From the NCBI RefSeq assembly GCF_029814825.1, contig NZ_CP122379.1, positions 2,046,001-2,110,000 of the forward strand: DNA of 64,000 nucleotides. Reading direction: 5' to 3'. Position 1 is the first letter of the stretch, and every line of letters begins with the position of its first letter. Below are positions 47,270-55,236 of this stretch, piece by piece. Source of the stretch: Aequorivita marisscotiae (GTDB lineage Bacteria; Bacteroidota; Bacteroidia; Flavobacteriales; Flavobacteriaceae). The notes under the pieces were generated by a model, which saw only the letters and a list, made by a program, of their open reading frames with translations, was not told the DNA's origin and did no database searches. A program made the translations under genes and the position numbers.

Positions 47270-47808
47270 ACAGACTGTGTTTCGGCGAGAAGGTGGTAAT
47301 TGTATTTTGGTTTGTAGTGATTTTCTAAAAATGTACGCGACCAAAATTTTTTCTTAAAGAGGAAAAATGGCTCTTGTATCATAAAATAGGGGATGTAATG
47401 AAACCATTTTACACCACATTCTTTGTATAAATCTTGCACCTGCTGCTTGATCCCCAATTCTTCGGCAGCAGTTTCAGCGGCCATTCGCTGACATTTAGAC
47501 CCCATATATAACATTGCGATTTTAGGATGAAAGCCGTGTTCAAAAAATTGGTCCTTCGCACGTTTATAATTTTGGTATCGAGACCATCCGTCCATAATTA
47601 CCAAATAGATATGTACGAATGAAAAGAGAAAAAAACTGGCCCAGAAAATTATTTTAATTGTCGATAACGACGAGACAGCCTTGCTTAATTGTATTCCGTA
47701 TATCCAGGATTCCAATATAAAAAGCAGTAGAGCACCATACAAAAGCCTCCCAACCCTAAAATAGGAAACTAGGGGATGAGGCTGTTTAGGGATTACATTT
47801 ATTTTCAT
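47266..47808 (-). CDS. Membrane protein of unknown function in an ABC transporter operon
   Basis: 180-aa protein with two N-terminal TM segments (LLYGALLLFILESWIYGI and IIFWASFFLFSFVHIYLVIM). A cytoplasmic tail follows that contains MLYMGSKCQRMAAETAAEELG and KECGVKWFHYIPYFM. I recognise no family. It is the first gene of a four-gene run (this, ATPase, permease, exported protein), all joined by ATGA overlaps, so it is probably a partner of the transporter. Confidence 0.7.
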   Translation of the reverse strand: MKINVIPKQPHPLVSYFRVGRLLYGALLLFILESWIYGIQLSKAVSSLSTIKIIFWASFFLFSFVHIYLVIMDGWSRYQNYKRAKDQFFEHGFHPKIAMLYMGSKCQRMAAETAAEELGIKQQVQDLYKECGVKWFHYIPYFMIQEPFFLFKKKFWSRTFLENHYKPKYNYHLLAETQSV

Positions 47809-47966
47809 TATTGCTAAGATAGGCTATATGCTTTCAAAGTGCAAGTGGATAGAGCGCACACACTAAATACAAAGTTTAAGCCCAAACAATTATTAGTGAA
47901 TCCTTTTCGAGCGTAGCGAAGGAAAATAAAATTTGTGTATTTAACCAATTAACGAATCCCGATTCC

Positions 47967-48710
47967 CTAATATTCAACCCCCAAATTCTCAACCCCTACC
48001 GAGTTCGCACTCCTAAATAAATAATACGTTCCCTGCACCTCCTGATAAAATTTTAACCCAAGAACGGCTATCGCAGTACCGGCCACATCGGGTAAGTTAA
48101 CTTGCATTTCAATGGAATTGGCACTGTAGCTTTTATCCAAATACAGCGGCGCACTGCTCTTTAATTGATTTTCAAGGCTGTTAAAATCAAAATGCAAAAG
48201 CCCCAAAGTAAGCGCCAAATGTGTGGCGCCTGTCGGAAATTGTACATTCCTCATATCAAAATTACTGATGTTCAAGCTACGTGTTGTAAAGTCAAAATTG
48301 CCTGAAGCCGCCAAAGTCTCCATAACGTTACACGAGGGCGTAAATTCAAAATCCTTTAACAATTGTCTGCCCCTGGGGGTTTCCACGCCAGGGCCAACGC
48401 CTCTCATTCCTCTGCTGTTGATTCTATCTTGATCCTTTATTCTGGTAAACAATTGTACCATCCGGCCGTGAAGATCCCCGTCTTTTCTCACGCATAAAAA
48501 AGGCGCAAGTGCCATTTTAAATGCTTTCTTCGTCTTGCTACACCTCCCGAATTCCGAAGCGTTTTCCATAGTTCGCACCGGCTTCTTCTTCTGATCTTTA
48601 CTAAAACCGCCTCCCGCTTTTCGCGCTAAGGGTCCTGCATTTTTGGTTTTGTAAAAATTAAGATCTCCAATGGTTCCTTTTAACTTAATAATTCCTACCT
48701 GCTTTGCCAT
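47967..48710 (-). CDS. Conserved flavobacterial protein of unknown function (MAKQ-GIIKLKGTIGD type)
   Basis: 247-aa protein. The ATG at 48710 begins MAKQVGIIKLKGTIGDLNFY, the conserved opening of a family frequent in Flavobacteria without known function. Residues 20-70 are basic (LARKAGGGFSKDQKKKPVRTMENASEFGRC). The C-terminal half is beta-rich (SLNISNFDMRNVQFP ... LALTLGLLHFDF ... FRSANSVGVENLG). The frame extends 17 codons upstream, into the AT-rich leader, but 48710 fits better. No signal peptide. An array of 11-bp repeats begins 53 nt upstream. Confidence 0.72.
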   Translation of the reverse strand: MAKQVGIIKLKGTIGDLNFYKTKNAGPLARKAGGGFSKDQKKKPVRTMENASEFGRCSKTKKAFKMALAPFLCVRKDGDLHGRMVQLFTRIKDQDRINSRGMRGVGPGVETPRGRQLLKDFEFTPSCNVMETLAASGNFDFTTRSLNISNFDMRNVQFPTGATHLALTLGLLHFDFNSLENQLKSSAPLYLDKSYSANSIEMQVNLPDVAGTAIAVLGLKFYQEVQGTYYLFRSANSVGVENLGVEY

Positions 48711-49078
48711 AATATAAAGTTTAAATAAGGTAAATATACTACGTAAATATCTAAAAGTCAAGTTTATAGTAAAAATATTGTATTGATACAGTAAGATTAT
48801 AGTATGTTTATAGTAACTTTATAGTATTTTTATAGTAATTTTATAGTATGTTTATAGTATTTATTAAGTAGAAAATATTCTAGTTATTTACAACAATCTA
48901 ATTATGTTTAATAGTTAAAAGGTGTTTTATTCTAATAATTGTAAGTTCAAGTACCCGTCTCTTTCCGCTCAAAAGAATTCACAAGGCTAAAACCATACAG
49001 ACTGTACGCCAGTATCAGTAAAAATGGGGGAAGTGTTTAAGTAATTTACCCTGAGTTTAAGAATTATAGTGATATAAT
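48711..49078. other. Intergenic, AT-rich, no gene seen
   Basis: 368 bp between the MAKQ-type gene and the small membrane-protein gene. It holds the 11-bp repeat array (48764-48862). The rest shows no convincing ORF, RNA gene or terminator. Confidence 0.6.
48764..48862. repeat. 11-bp tandem repeat array (TTATAGTAnnT)
   Basis: Six consecutive units from 48797 (TTATAGTATGT, TTATAGTAACT, TTATAGTATTT, TTATAGTAATT, TTATAGTATGT, TTATAGTATTT) are exactly 11 bp each. A matching unit at 48764 and two degenerate units at 48775 and 48786 keep the same register, which makes nine units over 99 bp. The period is close to one helical turn. The array sits 53 nt upstream of the MAKQ-type gene's start. Confidence 0.85.
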
Positions 49079-49381
49079 CTAAATCAACAAAAGTAAAATC
49101 AAGCCAATAATTAGTATTGTCTTGGTGAAAAGAATTGATTTTAGATAATATGCTAACCCTCTCTCCTGAATCCATTTTTTTACAAGTATAAACCAACTTG
49201 TAGCGGCAATAAAAATGGTTATAATGGATAGTTTAAATTCAAAAGTGCCTTTTATAATTTTTGCGTTACTGCCTTGAGTGAAGGTTTTATCAAGAAGCAA
49301 AAAAACCCAAGTAAACAAAAGCATAAGCGCAATTACATGAAATATAATTAATGCTATCTTATTTACTTCTGCAGTTTTCAT
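49079..49381 (-). CDS. Small membrane protein of unknown function
   Basis: 100-aa protein with three predicted TM helices (ALIIFHVIALMLLFTWVFLLL, LSIITIFIAATSWFILV, ILFTKTILIIGLILLLLI). No family recognised. The ATG at 49381 gives MKTAEVNKIA. It stands alone in the AT-rich stretch between the MAKQ-type gene and the mobile mystery pair. The hydrophobic pattern supports a real gene. Confidence 0.6.
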   Translation of the reverse strand: MKTAEVNKIALIIFHVIALMLLFTWVFLLLDKTFTQGSNAKIIKGTFEFKLSIITIFIAATSWFILVKKWIQERGLAYYLKSILFTKTILIIGLILLLLI

Positions 49382-49625
49382 TAAATTTTGGTGAGTTGTT
49401 TCATTACTTGTTAGTTGCGGTTAACGCTTCAAAATTCAGCAAACAGATATGCTTTTAAAACTTTAAATCTCCGAATTGTTGTTTTGTAGGGATGAGCTAT
49501 TGTGCAGCTAACTTAACAATTACAAATTAAACTTTTCTGCGAGTTTGTGGATAATTGGCAAGGATGGGTGTTTAGATATTTGTAAGCAAGCGTGTGCTCA
49601 CAATTATTTTTAGCCAGTGCTGGTT

Positions 49626-50222
49626 TTAGGTTTTGCTAAATTTAATTAATGGTTTGATGTTTCCGTCGTCTGCCGCTTGTAATGCAGTAATATATTTTTT
49701 TCTCGTGTCATCTACACTTGTCATATTTGAATTATGCCAACTGAAAATATCTTTTTTGAAAATAGATTCAATAATTATATCGGCCATCATTCTTGAGTGC
49801 CTACCATTTCCATTTGGAAAGCAATAAATTGAGACAATTCTATGCTTAAACCTAATTGCTATTTCTTCTGGCGAATACGTTTTATTTTTTATCCAGTATT
49901 TGGTGTCGTCAATGAGCTTTTTTAATTCTACACCAATTTGACTCCAATGTATTCCAATATTTTTGTCGGTCTTTCTAAATTCTCCTGCCCATTTCCAAAC
50001 ATCGCCATACATTCTTTTATGAAAGTCTTTTATAAATTTTTCAGTTAGTATTTTTTCTGGTTTTAAATTGGCGTGTATAGTCCATTCAACAGCCTTTTCA
50101 ATGTTTAGCTGTTCAAATTGATCCAATTCTTTTTGCGTGGTTATAGACTTAATCTTAAGGCCTTCCTTTTCTTCTTCATCTAAAGGCGTTTGACTATCCT
50201 GGTCTTGCAATTCTAATCCCAT
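49626..50222 (-). CDS. Mobile mystery protein B (Fic family) with altered catalytic motif
   Basis: 198-aa protein that matches mobile mystery protein B (TIGR02613) along its length: TTQKELDQFEQLNI, FIKDFHKRMYGDVWKWAGEFR, IAIRFKHRIVSI, ALQAADDGNIKPLI. The Fic core HPFxxGNGR is here Y133-C-F-P-N-G-N-G-R, with R144 kept, so the catalytic His is Tyr (codon TAT at 49824-49826). Loss of the His should weaken or abolish AMP transfer. TTQKE near residues 28-32 is in the position where an inhibitory (S/T)xxxE helix could lie, but the fit is loose. Its start overlaps the end of the HTH partner gene by 10 bp. Confidence 0.85.
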   Translation of the reverse strand: MGLELQDQDSQTPLDEEEKEGLKIKSITTQKELDQFEQLNIEKAVEWTIHANLKPEKILTEKFIKDFHKRMYGDVWKWAGEFRKTDKNIGIHWSQIGVELKKLIDDTKYWIKNKTYSPEEIAIRFKHRIVSIYCFPNGNGRHSRMMADIIIESIFKKDIFSWHNSNMTSVDDTRKKYITALQAADDGNIKPLIKFSKT

Positions 50223-50674
50223 AATGATTTTTTCATCTCGCGTTTTATTTCATTCGCCAGTTCTTTAATGGTTTCATTAATATTTTTATCTCCTATTCCT
50301 TGGTTTTCTAATTTCATATTTTGATTGGTTCTTAGCACTATTTTCTCAGCCAGTTTCTCAGCTTTTAAACTAATAAGATTATCAATGGTTCCATCTTTAG
50401 GGACAAATCCATAAACTAATTTTAAATCTAATGCTTCGCCCACTTCTTTTAATGACTTAATTGAAATAGAACCTTTTGCCTCGCTCTCTTCAATATTCCT
50501 AACACCTTGTCTGGTAATTTTAAGCTTGGCGCCAAGTTGCGCCATAGTCATATTAAGGGCAGTCCGAATTGTATTTATCCATCCTTTAGCAGGAACCAAA
50601 ACCATTTCTGTTTTTTGAAAAGGCTGAAGTTTTTGGTCTAATTGTTCAATTAAAAGTTTCCTCTTATTTCTCAT
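50213..50674 (-). CDS. Mobile mystery protein A (HTH regulator)
   Basis: 153-aa XRE-type helix-turn-helix protein matching mobile mystery protein A (TIGR02612). The DNA-binding part spans about residues 33-80 (TIRTALNMTMAQLGAKLKITRQGVRNIEESEAKG). The C-terminal half is helical and charged. The family pairs A upstream with the Fic-type B downstream, as here, and tends to occur in mobile contexts. It probably represses the pair and may act as antitoxin or regulator; that role is not proven for the family. Confidence 0.85.
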   Translation of the reverse strand: MRNKRKLLIEQLDQKLQPFQKTEMVLVPAKGWINTIRTALNMTMAQLGAKLKITRQGVRNIEESEAKGSISIKSLKEVGEALDLKLVYGFVPKDGTIDNLISLKAEKLAEKIVLRTNQNMKLENQGIGDKNINETIKELANEIKREMKKSLWD

Positions 50675-51056
50675 AATTTGTAATGAATTAGGTTTGCAAA
50701 TTTTCTATAATGTAAACTAATATAATTACAAAAATATAAATAAGTAAAGATATATCCTTACATATTACAGAATAAGTACAGGTGATGGTTTACTTTTTTA
50801 GAATTTTTTGATTGTGCAAGGGGGGAATAATGGAGATTGGTTTAGTAATTAGGAAGCCAATTTTGTTGTAACTGTACAGAAATTTCGCAAGTTAAGAATC
50901 GTTGTGTACAATCCCGATAGCCCTTTTTTTTCTTAATTCTATGGTGAATTATAAATAACAATGCCCCAAGCAAAAGCGCAATAAATGCACTTCAAAAGCT
51001 TAAAAAGTTAGCCCAAACCCCAAATTCAAAATCACTAAAGAGTAACAATTTAATCT
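50675..51056. other. Intergenic, AT-rich, no gene seen
   Basis: 382 bp between the mobile mystery A gene and the AlkB-like gene. A TATTTTTG box occurs on the - strand at 50729-50736, about 55 nt before the A gene, but the region is so AT-rich that it carries little weight. No ORF, terminator or repeat stands out. Confidence 0.5.
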
Positions 51057-51665
51057 TTACCCCACTATCGTTCTAAATGTCAAATTAACCCTCGGAAAAT
51101 CCACTTTTTTAGTTGGCGGTAAACGGTGTAGCCAGTGCTTTTGGGTGGTGCCAGCCATTATTAAAAGGCTACCGTGTTCTAAATTTATTGAAATTGTTTC
51201 CTTCGTCTCTTTGTGTTTAAAAGCAAATTTCCGCTCCGCCCCAAAACTTACTGAGGCAATAGCGCCGTTCTTTTTAAGATCCTTTTCAGCATCACTGTGC
51301 CACGTCATGCCCTCTTCGCCAGTGTGGTAAAGGTTTAGTAAACAACTGTTAAATGTTTCACCGCAAACGGATTCAATGTGTTTTTTTAGTTGAAGCAATT
51401 CAGGAGTCCACAAATGGGCTGTCTTGGTTACTTTGGAATACGTGTATTCAAATTCGCGTTCGCCATACCAAGCTGCCTTTCGTTTGGTAATAATCTTTTT
51501 TCCGAAAATAATTACTTCGTCATTTTTCCAAACAATTGTGTGTAACAATAAGTCGAAATAACGGTTTGCCGCTGCTTCAGTAAAAACCCTGCCGTAGTAA
51601 TTTACCGTTCCGTCCTTGGGTAGCAAATTGCGATTGATATCCATTTTAAAATTGAACAATTCCAT
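51057..51665 (-). CDS. alkB: AlkB-like 2-oxoglutarate/Fe(II) dioxygenase (DNA/RNA demethylase)
   Basis: 202-aa protein of the AlkB superfamily, which removes alkyl groups from nucleic acid bases by oxidation. The iron-binding HxD is H123-S-D125 in GMTWHSDAEKD, with a distal His in KHWLHRLP (H180 likely). 2-Oxoglutarate-binding arginines are in PRVNLTFR. ERKFAFKHKET and HGSLLIMAGTTQ are typical of the ALKBH2/3-like bacterial group. The longer frame starts with TTG; the ATG at 51665 is chosen. The gene stands alone. Confidence 0.9.
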   Translation of the reverse strand: MELFNFKMDINRNLLPKDGTVNYYGRVFTEAAANRYFDLLLHTIVWKNDEVIIFGKKIITKRKAAWYGEREFEYTYSKVTKTAHLWTPELLQLKKHIESVCGETFNSCLLNLYHTGEEGMTWHSDAEKDLKKNGAIASVSFGAERKFAFKHKETKETISINLEHGSLLIMAGTTQKHWLHRLPPTKKVDFPRVNLTFRTIVG

Positions 51666-51916
51666 TTCTGTCAAAACTATTATATTTTTCTATTGATGGA
51701 CAAATAAAATAGCGACTAATTCGGTAAATTCCATAATATATATGCCAGCTATGGATTGCAATGTTTAGCGCATTCCACTATTTCTTACTATTTATGGCCT
51801 TCGTTTAAATAATTCAATTACAATATATTATACCGCTATTTTTGGATGGATGTTTTCCACATTTTAAAAGAATTATAGTATCTTAGTTTTTCATTTTAAA
51901 CTAACAACCAAATACT

Positions 51917-52477
51917 ATGAGTACCATTCTACTTTTAATAGGCGTAATAGTTGTTGCGGGCCTTTTGCTCGTAATTGTTTACAACCGTTTTGTGAAAAAC
52001 AAAAATATGGTAAAAGACGCCTGGAGCAATATAGACGTGGCCCTAAAACGTCGATACGATTTAATTCCAAACCTTGTTGAAACCGTAAAAGGCTACGCCG
52101 CACACGAAAAGTCAACTTTAGAAAACGTAATACAAGCCAGAAATGCAGCAATGGCAGTGCCTTCCGATGAAATAAATGCAAAGATAAAAGCCGAAAACCA
52201 ATTGCAGCAAACCTTGCGAAGTATTTTTGCTTTAAGCGAAGCATATCCGGACCTAAAGGCAAATGCAGGGTTTATAGACCTACAGCAGAAACTCAACGAA
52301 ATAGAGGAAAACCTTGAACGCAGCCGCAGATACTACAATGGCACGGTTCGCGAAAACAATACCTATGGCGAAAGTTTCCCCGGAGTACTGTTTGCCGGTA
52401 TGCTAAACTATCAACACTTCGATTATTTTGAAGTTGACGAGGCTACCCGTGAAAACGTAAAAGTGAGTTTTAACTAA
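51917..52477 (+). CDS. lemA: LemA family membrane protein
   Basis: 186-aa protein with one N-terminal TM segment (ILLLIGVIVVAGLLLVIVYNRF) and the LemA helical domain (KDAWSNIDVALKRRYDLIPNLVETVKGYA ... NLERSRRYYNGTVRENN). It is probably anchored in the inner membrane with the helices on one face. The DUF2207 gene starts 84 nt downstream; LemA and DUF2207/TPM proteins are common neighbours, which suggests a shared envelope role. Exact function unknown. Confidence 0.95.
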   Translation: MSTILLLIGVIVVAGLLLVIVYNRFVKNKNMVKDAWSNIDVALKRRYDLIPNLVETVKGYAAHEKSTLENVIQARNAAMAVPSDEINAKIKAENQLQQTLRSIFALSEAYPDLKANAGFIDLQQKLNEIEENLERSRRYYNGTVRENNTYGESFPGVLFAGMLNYQHFDYFEVDEATRENVKVSFN

Positions 52478-52561
52478 GGCCGTATCTACCTCATACCAGT
52501 TTTTGGGGCAAACCCAGTGAACAAAACTTGAAACTATTGCACTATTTTAATAACTGAAAAG

Positions 52562-54286
52562 GTGACTATAAGTAAAAAGCATAATTGTTATTATCGTAAA
52601 ACCCTGTTGCTGTTGCTCTTTGCACTACTGCTTTGTTTAAAATCCATCGCACAGGGATTTACGGTAAATCATTGCCAAGTAGATATCTACATTCACGAAG
52701 AAGGTTATTTTGATGTAGTTGAAAAATACGATTTAACTTTTTCGGTTTACAAACACGGCATTTACCGAAATATTCAAACCAATTATGAGCTGCTAACAGA
52801 AAATGGAACCCAGGAAGAACGCCGTATTAAAATTAGGAACATAAAGGTGCCAAACCATAAGTTTGAAGCCGATTTCGATTTTGTACAAAAGCTTAGTGAC
52901 AATCTTCAAATAAAAATTGGCGATAAGGATGTAACGGTTATCGGACCGCAACATTACGAAATAAAATACCGGGTTTACAACGCTTTCCTTTTCGAAAAGG
53001 AATATATACGGTTTTATTGGAACATTAAAGCTTCGGACTGGAGCGCCGCTTTCGATAAAATAGACTTCTCCATTCACCTTCCCCAAAACGTGGAATTAGG
53101 GTTAGATGATATATTTGTATATTCTGGGTTTACAGGTGAAACGGTGGAAAGTTCAAATTTTAATGTAGCCTATAATGATGGCGTGTTTACCGCTAAAAGC
53201 ATTCCAGAGTTTAAATCCTACAGCGGTCAGAGTGTTACGGTTCTGGTAAACCTACCGTTAAATTCGGTAACGGAAATAAAACCCATGTGGCCTTTTTGGA
53301 CGCATTACGGGTGGACCCTCATTTTGGGCGTATTACTGCTAGTGTTTTACGCAATTTGGAATAAATACGGGAAAGACGATAGGGTAGTGGCAACCACCAG
53401 TTATTTTCCACCAAATGGCATTGATCCGTCTATGGCCGGATTTTTAATTGACGATAGTGAAGATACGCAAGACCTAATTTCATTAATCCCATATTGGGGC
53501 TCACGCGGACTTATAACTATGGAGCAGATTCCCAAAAAGGGCTGGTTCGCGAAGGACGATACCAAACTTACCCGACTTAGACCCTTACCCGATGGCGCTC
53601 CGGATTATGAAGTAAAAATTTTTAGTGGCCTTTTTGGAAGTGCTTCCAATCACGGAAAGGAAGAAGTACTAATCAGCAGTCTTAAGGATACTTTTTACAC
53701 TAAAATGGCTAGCGCCAAAACCATGCTAAAACAAAAGGCTCAAAAATATTACGATCCCAAAGCCAAAAAAATTCAAACACGAACCATCATTGGAGTCTTA
53801 CTAAGTGGGGTAGTGCTATTTATGATATTTCTGTTCTCATGGGGCCTCCTTGAAGCTCTGGCAGTAATTCCTGTTGTTGTTTTCTTATTGTTTATGAGCG
53901 TACATTTAGTGAAGAAAAACGCCAAAGGCAACCAAATACTCTCCGAATTAAAAGGGTTTAGAAACTTTATAAAAATAGCCGAAGAAAACAAACTAAAAAT
54001 GCTGCTTCACGATAGTCCTTCCTATTTTGAAACTACCATGGGCTACGCTCTTGCCTTTGGTTTGTTTGAACAATGGGCAAAGAAGTTTGAGGCACTCAAC
54101 GTTCAACCGCCAAGTTGGTACACCTCGTCAACGGGTGCTTTTACTATGAATAATTTCTCTAATTCGTTTACTTCTTCTATTTCAGCCGCAAAATCTACCA
54201 TGGTAAGCTCGCCTTCCAGCAGTAGTTCCGGAGGTGGTGGATCTTCGGGAGGTGGCTTTGGTGGGGGTGGTGGCGGCAGCTGGTAG
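52562..54286 (+). CDS. DUF2207 domain membrane protein
   Basis: 574-aa protein. It has a signal or anchor segment (TLLLLLFALLLCLKSIAQG) and a DUF2207 ectodomain (YFDVVEKYDLTF ... YRNIQTNYELL ... YNAFLFEKEYIRFYWNIKASDW). One TM helix lies near residue 250 (WTLILGVLLLVFYAIW) and two near 410-450. The tail is low-complexity SSSSSGGGGSSGGGFGGGGG. The Gly-rich end is a family trait. The start is GTG at 52562: an in-frame stop at 52529-52531 leaves no other usable start upstream, and the next ATG lies beyond the signal segment. It follows lemA and is probably cotranscribed with it. Confidence 0.9.
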   Translation: MTISKKHNCYYRKTLLLLLFALLLCLKSIAQGFTVNHCQVDIYIHEEGYFDVVEKYDLTFSVYKHGIYRNIQTNYELLTENGTQEERRIKIRNIKVPNHKFEADFDFVQKLSDNLQIKIGDKDVTVIGPQHYEIKYRVYNAFLFEKEYIRFYWNIKASDWSAAFDKIDFSIHLPQNVELGLDDIFVYSGFTGETVESSNFNVAYNDGVFTAKSIPEFKSYSGQSVTVLVNLPLNSVTEIKPMWPFWTHYGWTLILGVLLLVFYAIWNKYGKDDRVVATTSYFPPNGIDPSMAGFLIDDSEDTQDLISLIPYWGSRGLITMEQIPKKGWFAKDDTKLTRLRPLPDGAPDYEVKIFSGLFGSASNHGKEEVLISSLKDTFYTKMASAKTMLKQKAQKYYDPKAKKIQTRTIIGVLLSGVVLFMIFLFSWGLLEALAVIPVVVFLLFMSVHLVKKNAKGNQILSELKGFRNFIKIAEENKLKMLLHDSPSYFETTMGYALAFGLFEQWAKKFEALNVQPPSWYTSSTGAFTMNNFSNSFTSSISAAKSTMVSSPSSSSSGGGGSSGGGFGGGGGGSW

Positions 54287-54404
54287 TTGCGATAGCCTTA
54301 AAACACCAAATTAGCACAACAAGACACTCACACGAGCGAACTTTTTATAGTTTTATAAAAAACATCGGTTTTCACCTGTATAAAACATATGGCCATTCCT
54401 AATG

Positions 54405-55220
54405 TTACACCGCAACACTGTATTCGCGCAGCGCATCGTTTAACGAGGTTTTAAGGTTGGTGCTTTCCTTTCGCTGCCCGATAATTAAGGCGCAGGGCAC
54501 TTGGTATTCCCCAGCGGGAAACTTTTTGGTATAGCTGCCTGGAATAACCACAGAACGCGGCGGCACGGCTCCTTTTAACTCAACCGGGGTTTCTCCCGTA
54601 ACGTCTATTATTTTTGTTGAAGCCGTAAGCACCACATTGGCGCCTAACACAGCTTCCTTTCCAACGCGAACGCCTTCCACCACAATACAGCGCGAACCAA
54701 TAAATGCACCATCCTCAATAATAACTGGTGCGGCTTGCAAAGGTTCTAAAACCCCTCCTATGCCCACACCACCGCTGAGGTGTACATTTTTACCAATCTG
54801 GGCACAACTGCCCACCGTGGCCCAAGTATCTACCATTGTGCCTTCATCTACATAAGCGCCAATATTTACATAACTCGGCATTAAAATCACTCCGCTCGAA
54901 ATATAGGCCCCGTGTCGTGCAACCGCATGTGGCACTACGCGAATTCCTTTCGCCTCGTACCCGGATTTTAAAGGAATTTTATCGTGATATTCAAAAATAC
55001 CAACCTCCATTGTTTTCATCATTTGAATAGGGAAGTAGAGCACAATTGCCTTTTTAACCCATTCGTTTACCAGCCACCCGTCTTCCGAAGGCTCGGCGCA
55101 GCGCAATTTGCCTTGGTCGCAGTAATTAACTACTTCACGTATGGCTACAATTGTTTCGGTTTCAGACAAAAGGGAACGATCGTCCCAAGCTTTTTCTATG
55201 GTTTTTTGTAATTCTTGCAT
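54405..55220 (-). CDS. dapD: 2,3,4,5-tetrahydropyridine-2,6-dicarboxylate N-succinyltransferase
   Basis: Succinyl-CoA-dependent step of diaminopimelate/lysine synthesis. The 271-aa protein has an N-terminal helical domain (MQELQKTIEKAWDDRSLL) and a left-handed beta-helix of hexapeptide repeats (GAYVDEGTMVDTWATVGSCA, IGKNVHLSGGVGIGG, IEDGAFIGSRCIVVEG, VLGANVVL). The frame runs 15 codons upstream, but the ATG at 55220 is the family start. It lies 16 nt after the lipoprotein gene on the same strand. It works in the same pathway as lysA at 1.2 kb, so this organism uses the succinylase branch. Confidence 0.97.
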   Translation of the reverse strand: MQELQKTIEKAWDDRSLLSETETIVAIREVVNYCDQGKLRCAEPSEDGWLVNEWVKKAIVLYFPIQMMKTMEVGIFEYHDKIPLKSGYEAKGIRVVPHAVARHGAYISSGVILMPSYVNIGAYVDEGTMVDTWATVGSCAQIGKNVHLSGGVGIGGVLEPLQAAPVIIEDGAFIGSRCIVVEGVRVGKEAVLGANVVLTASTKIIDVTGETPVELKGAVPPRSVVIPGSYTKKFPAGEYQVPCALIIGQRKESTNLKTSLNDALREYSVAV

Positions 55221-55236
55221 GGTTATAAGGCTTTTA

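Noticed and set aside
47890..47925. Inverted repeat TCCTTTTCG ... CGAAGGA downstream of the MAKQ-type gene
   Set aside because: Short and imperfect, with no T run; too weak to call a terminator.
48987..49196. - strand 69-aa ORF
   Set aside because: Overlaps the better-supported three-TM protein gene in another frame and has no recognisable features.
49382..49625. Possible integron-like attC or attachment site (GTTGCGGTTAACGC ... GCCAGTGCTGG)
   Set aside because: The inverted segments do not form a convincing attC fold, and no integrase or second copy of the site is visible in the window.
54330..54362. AT hairpin after the DUF2207 gene (TTTTTATA/TATAAAAA)
   Set aside because: The stem is only A-T pairs in an AT-rich gap; not credible as a terminator.
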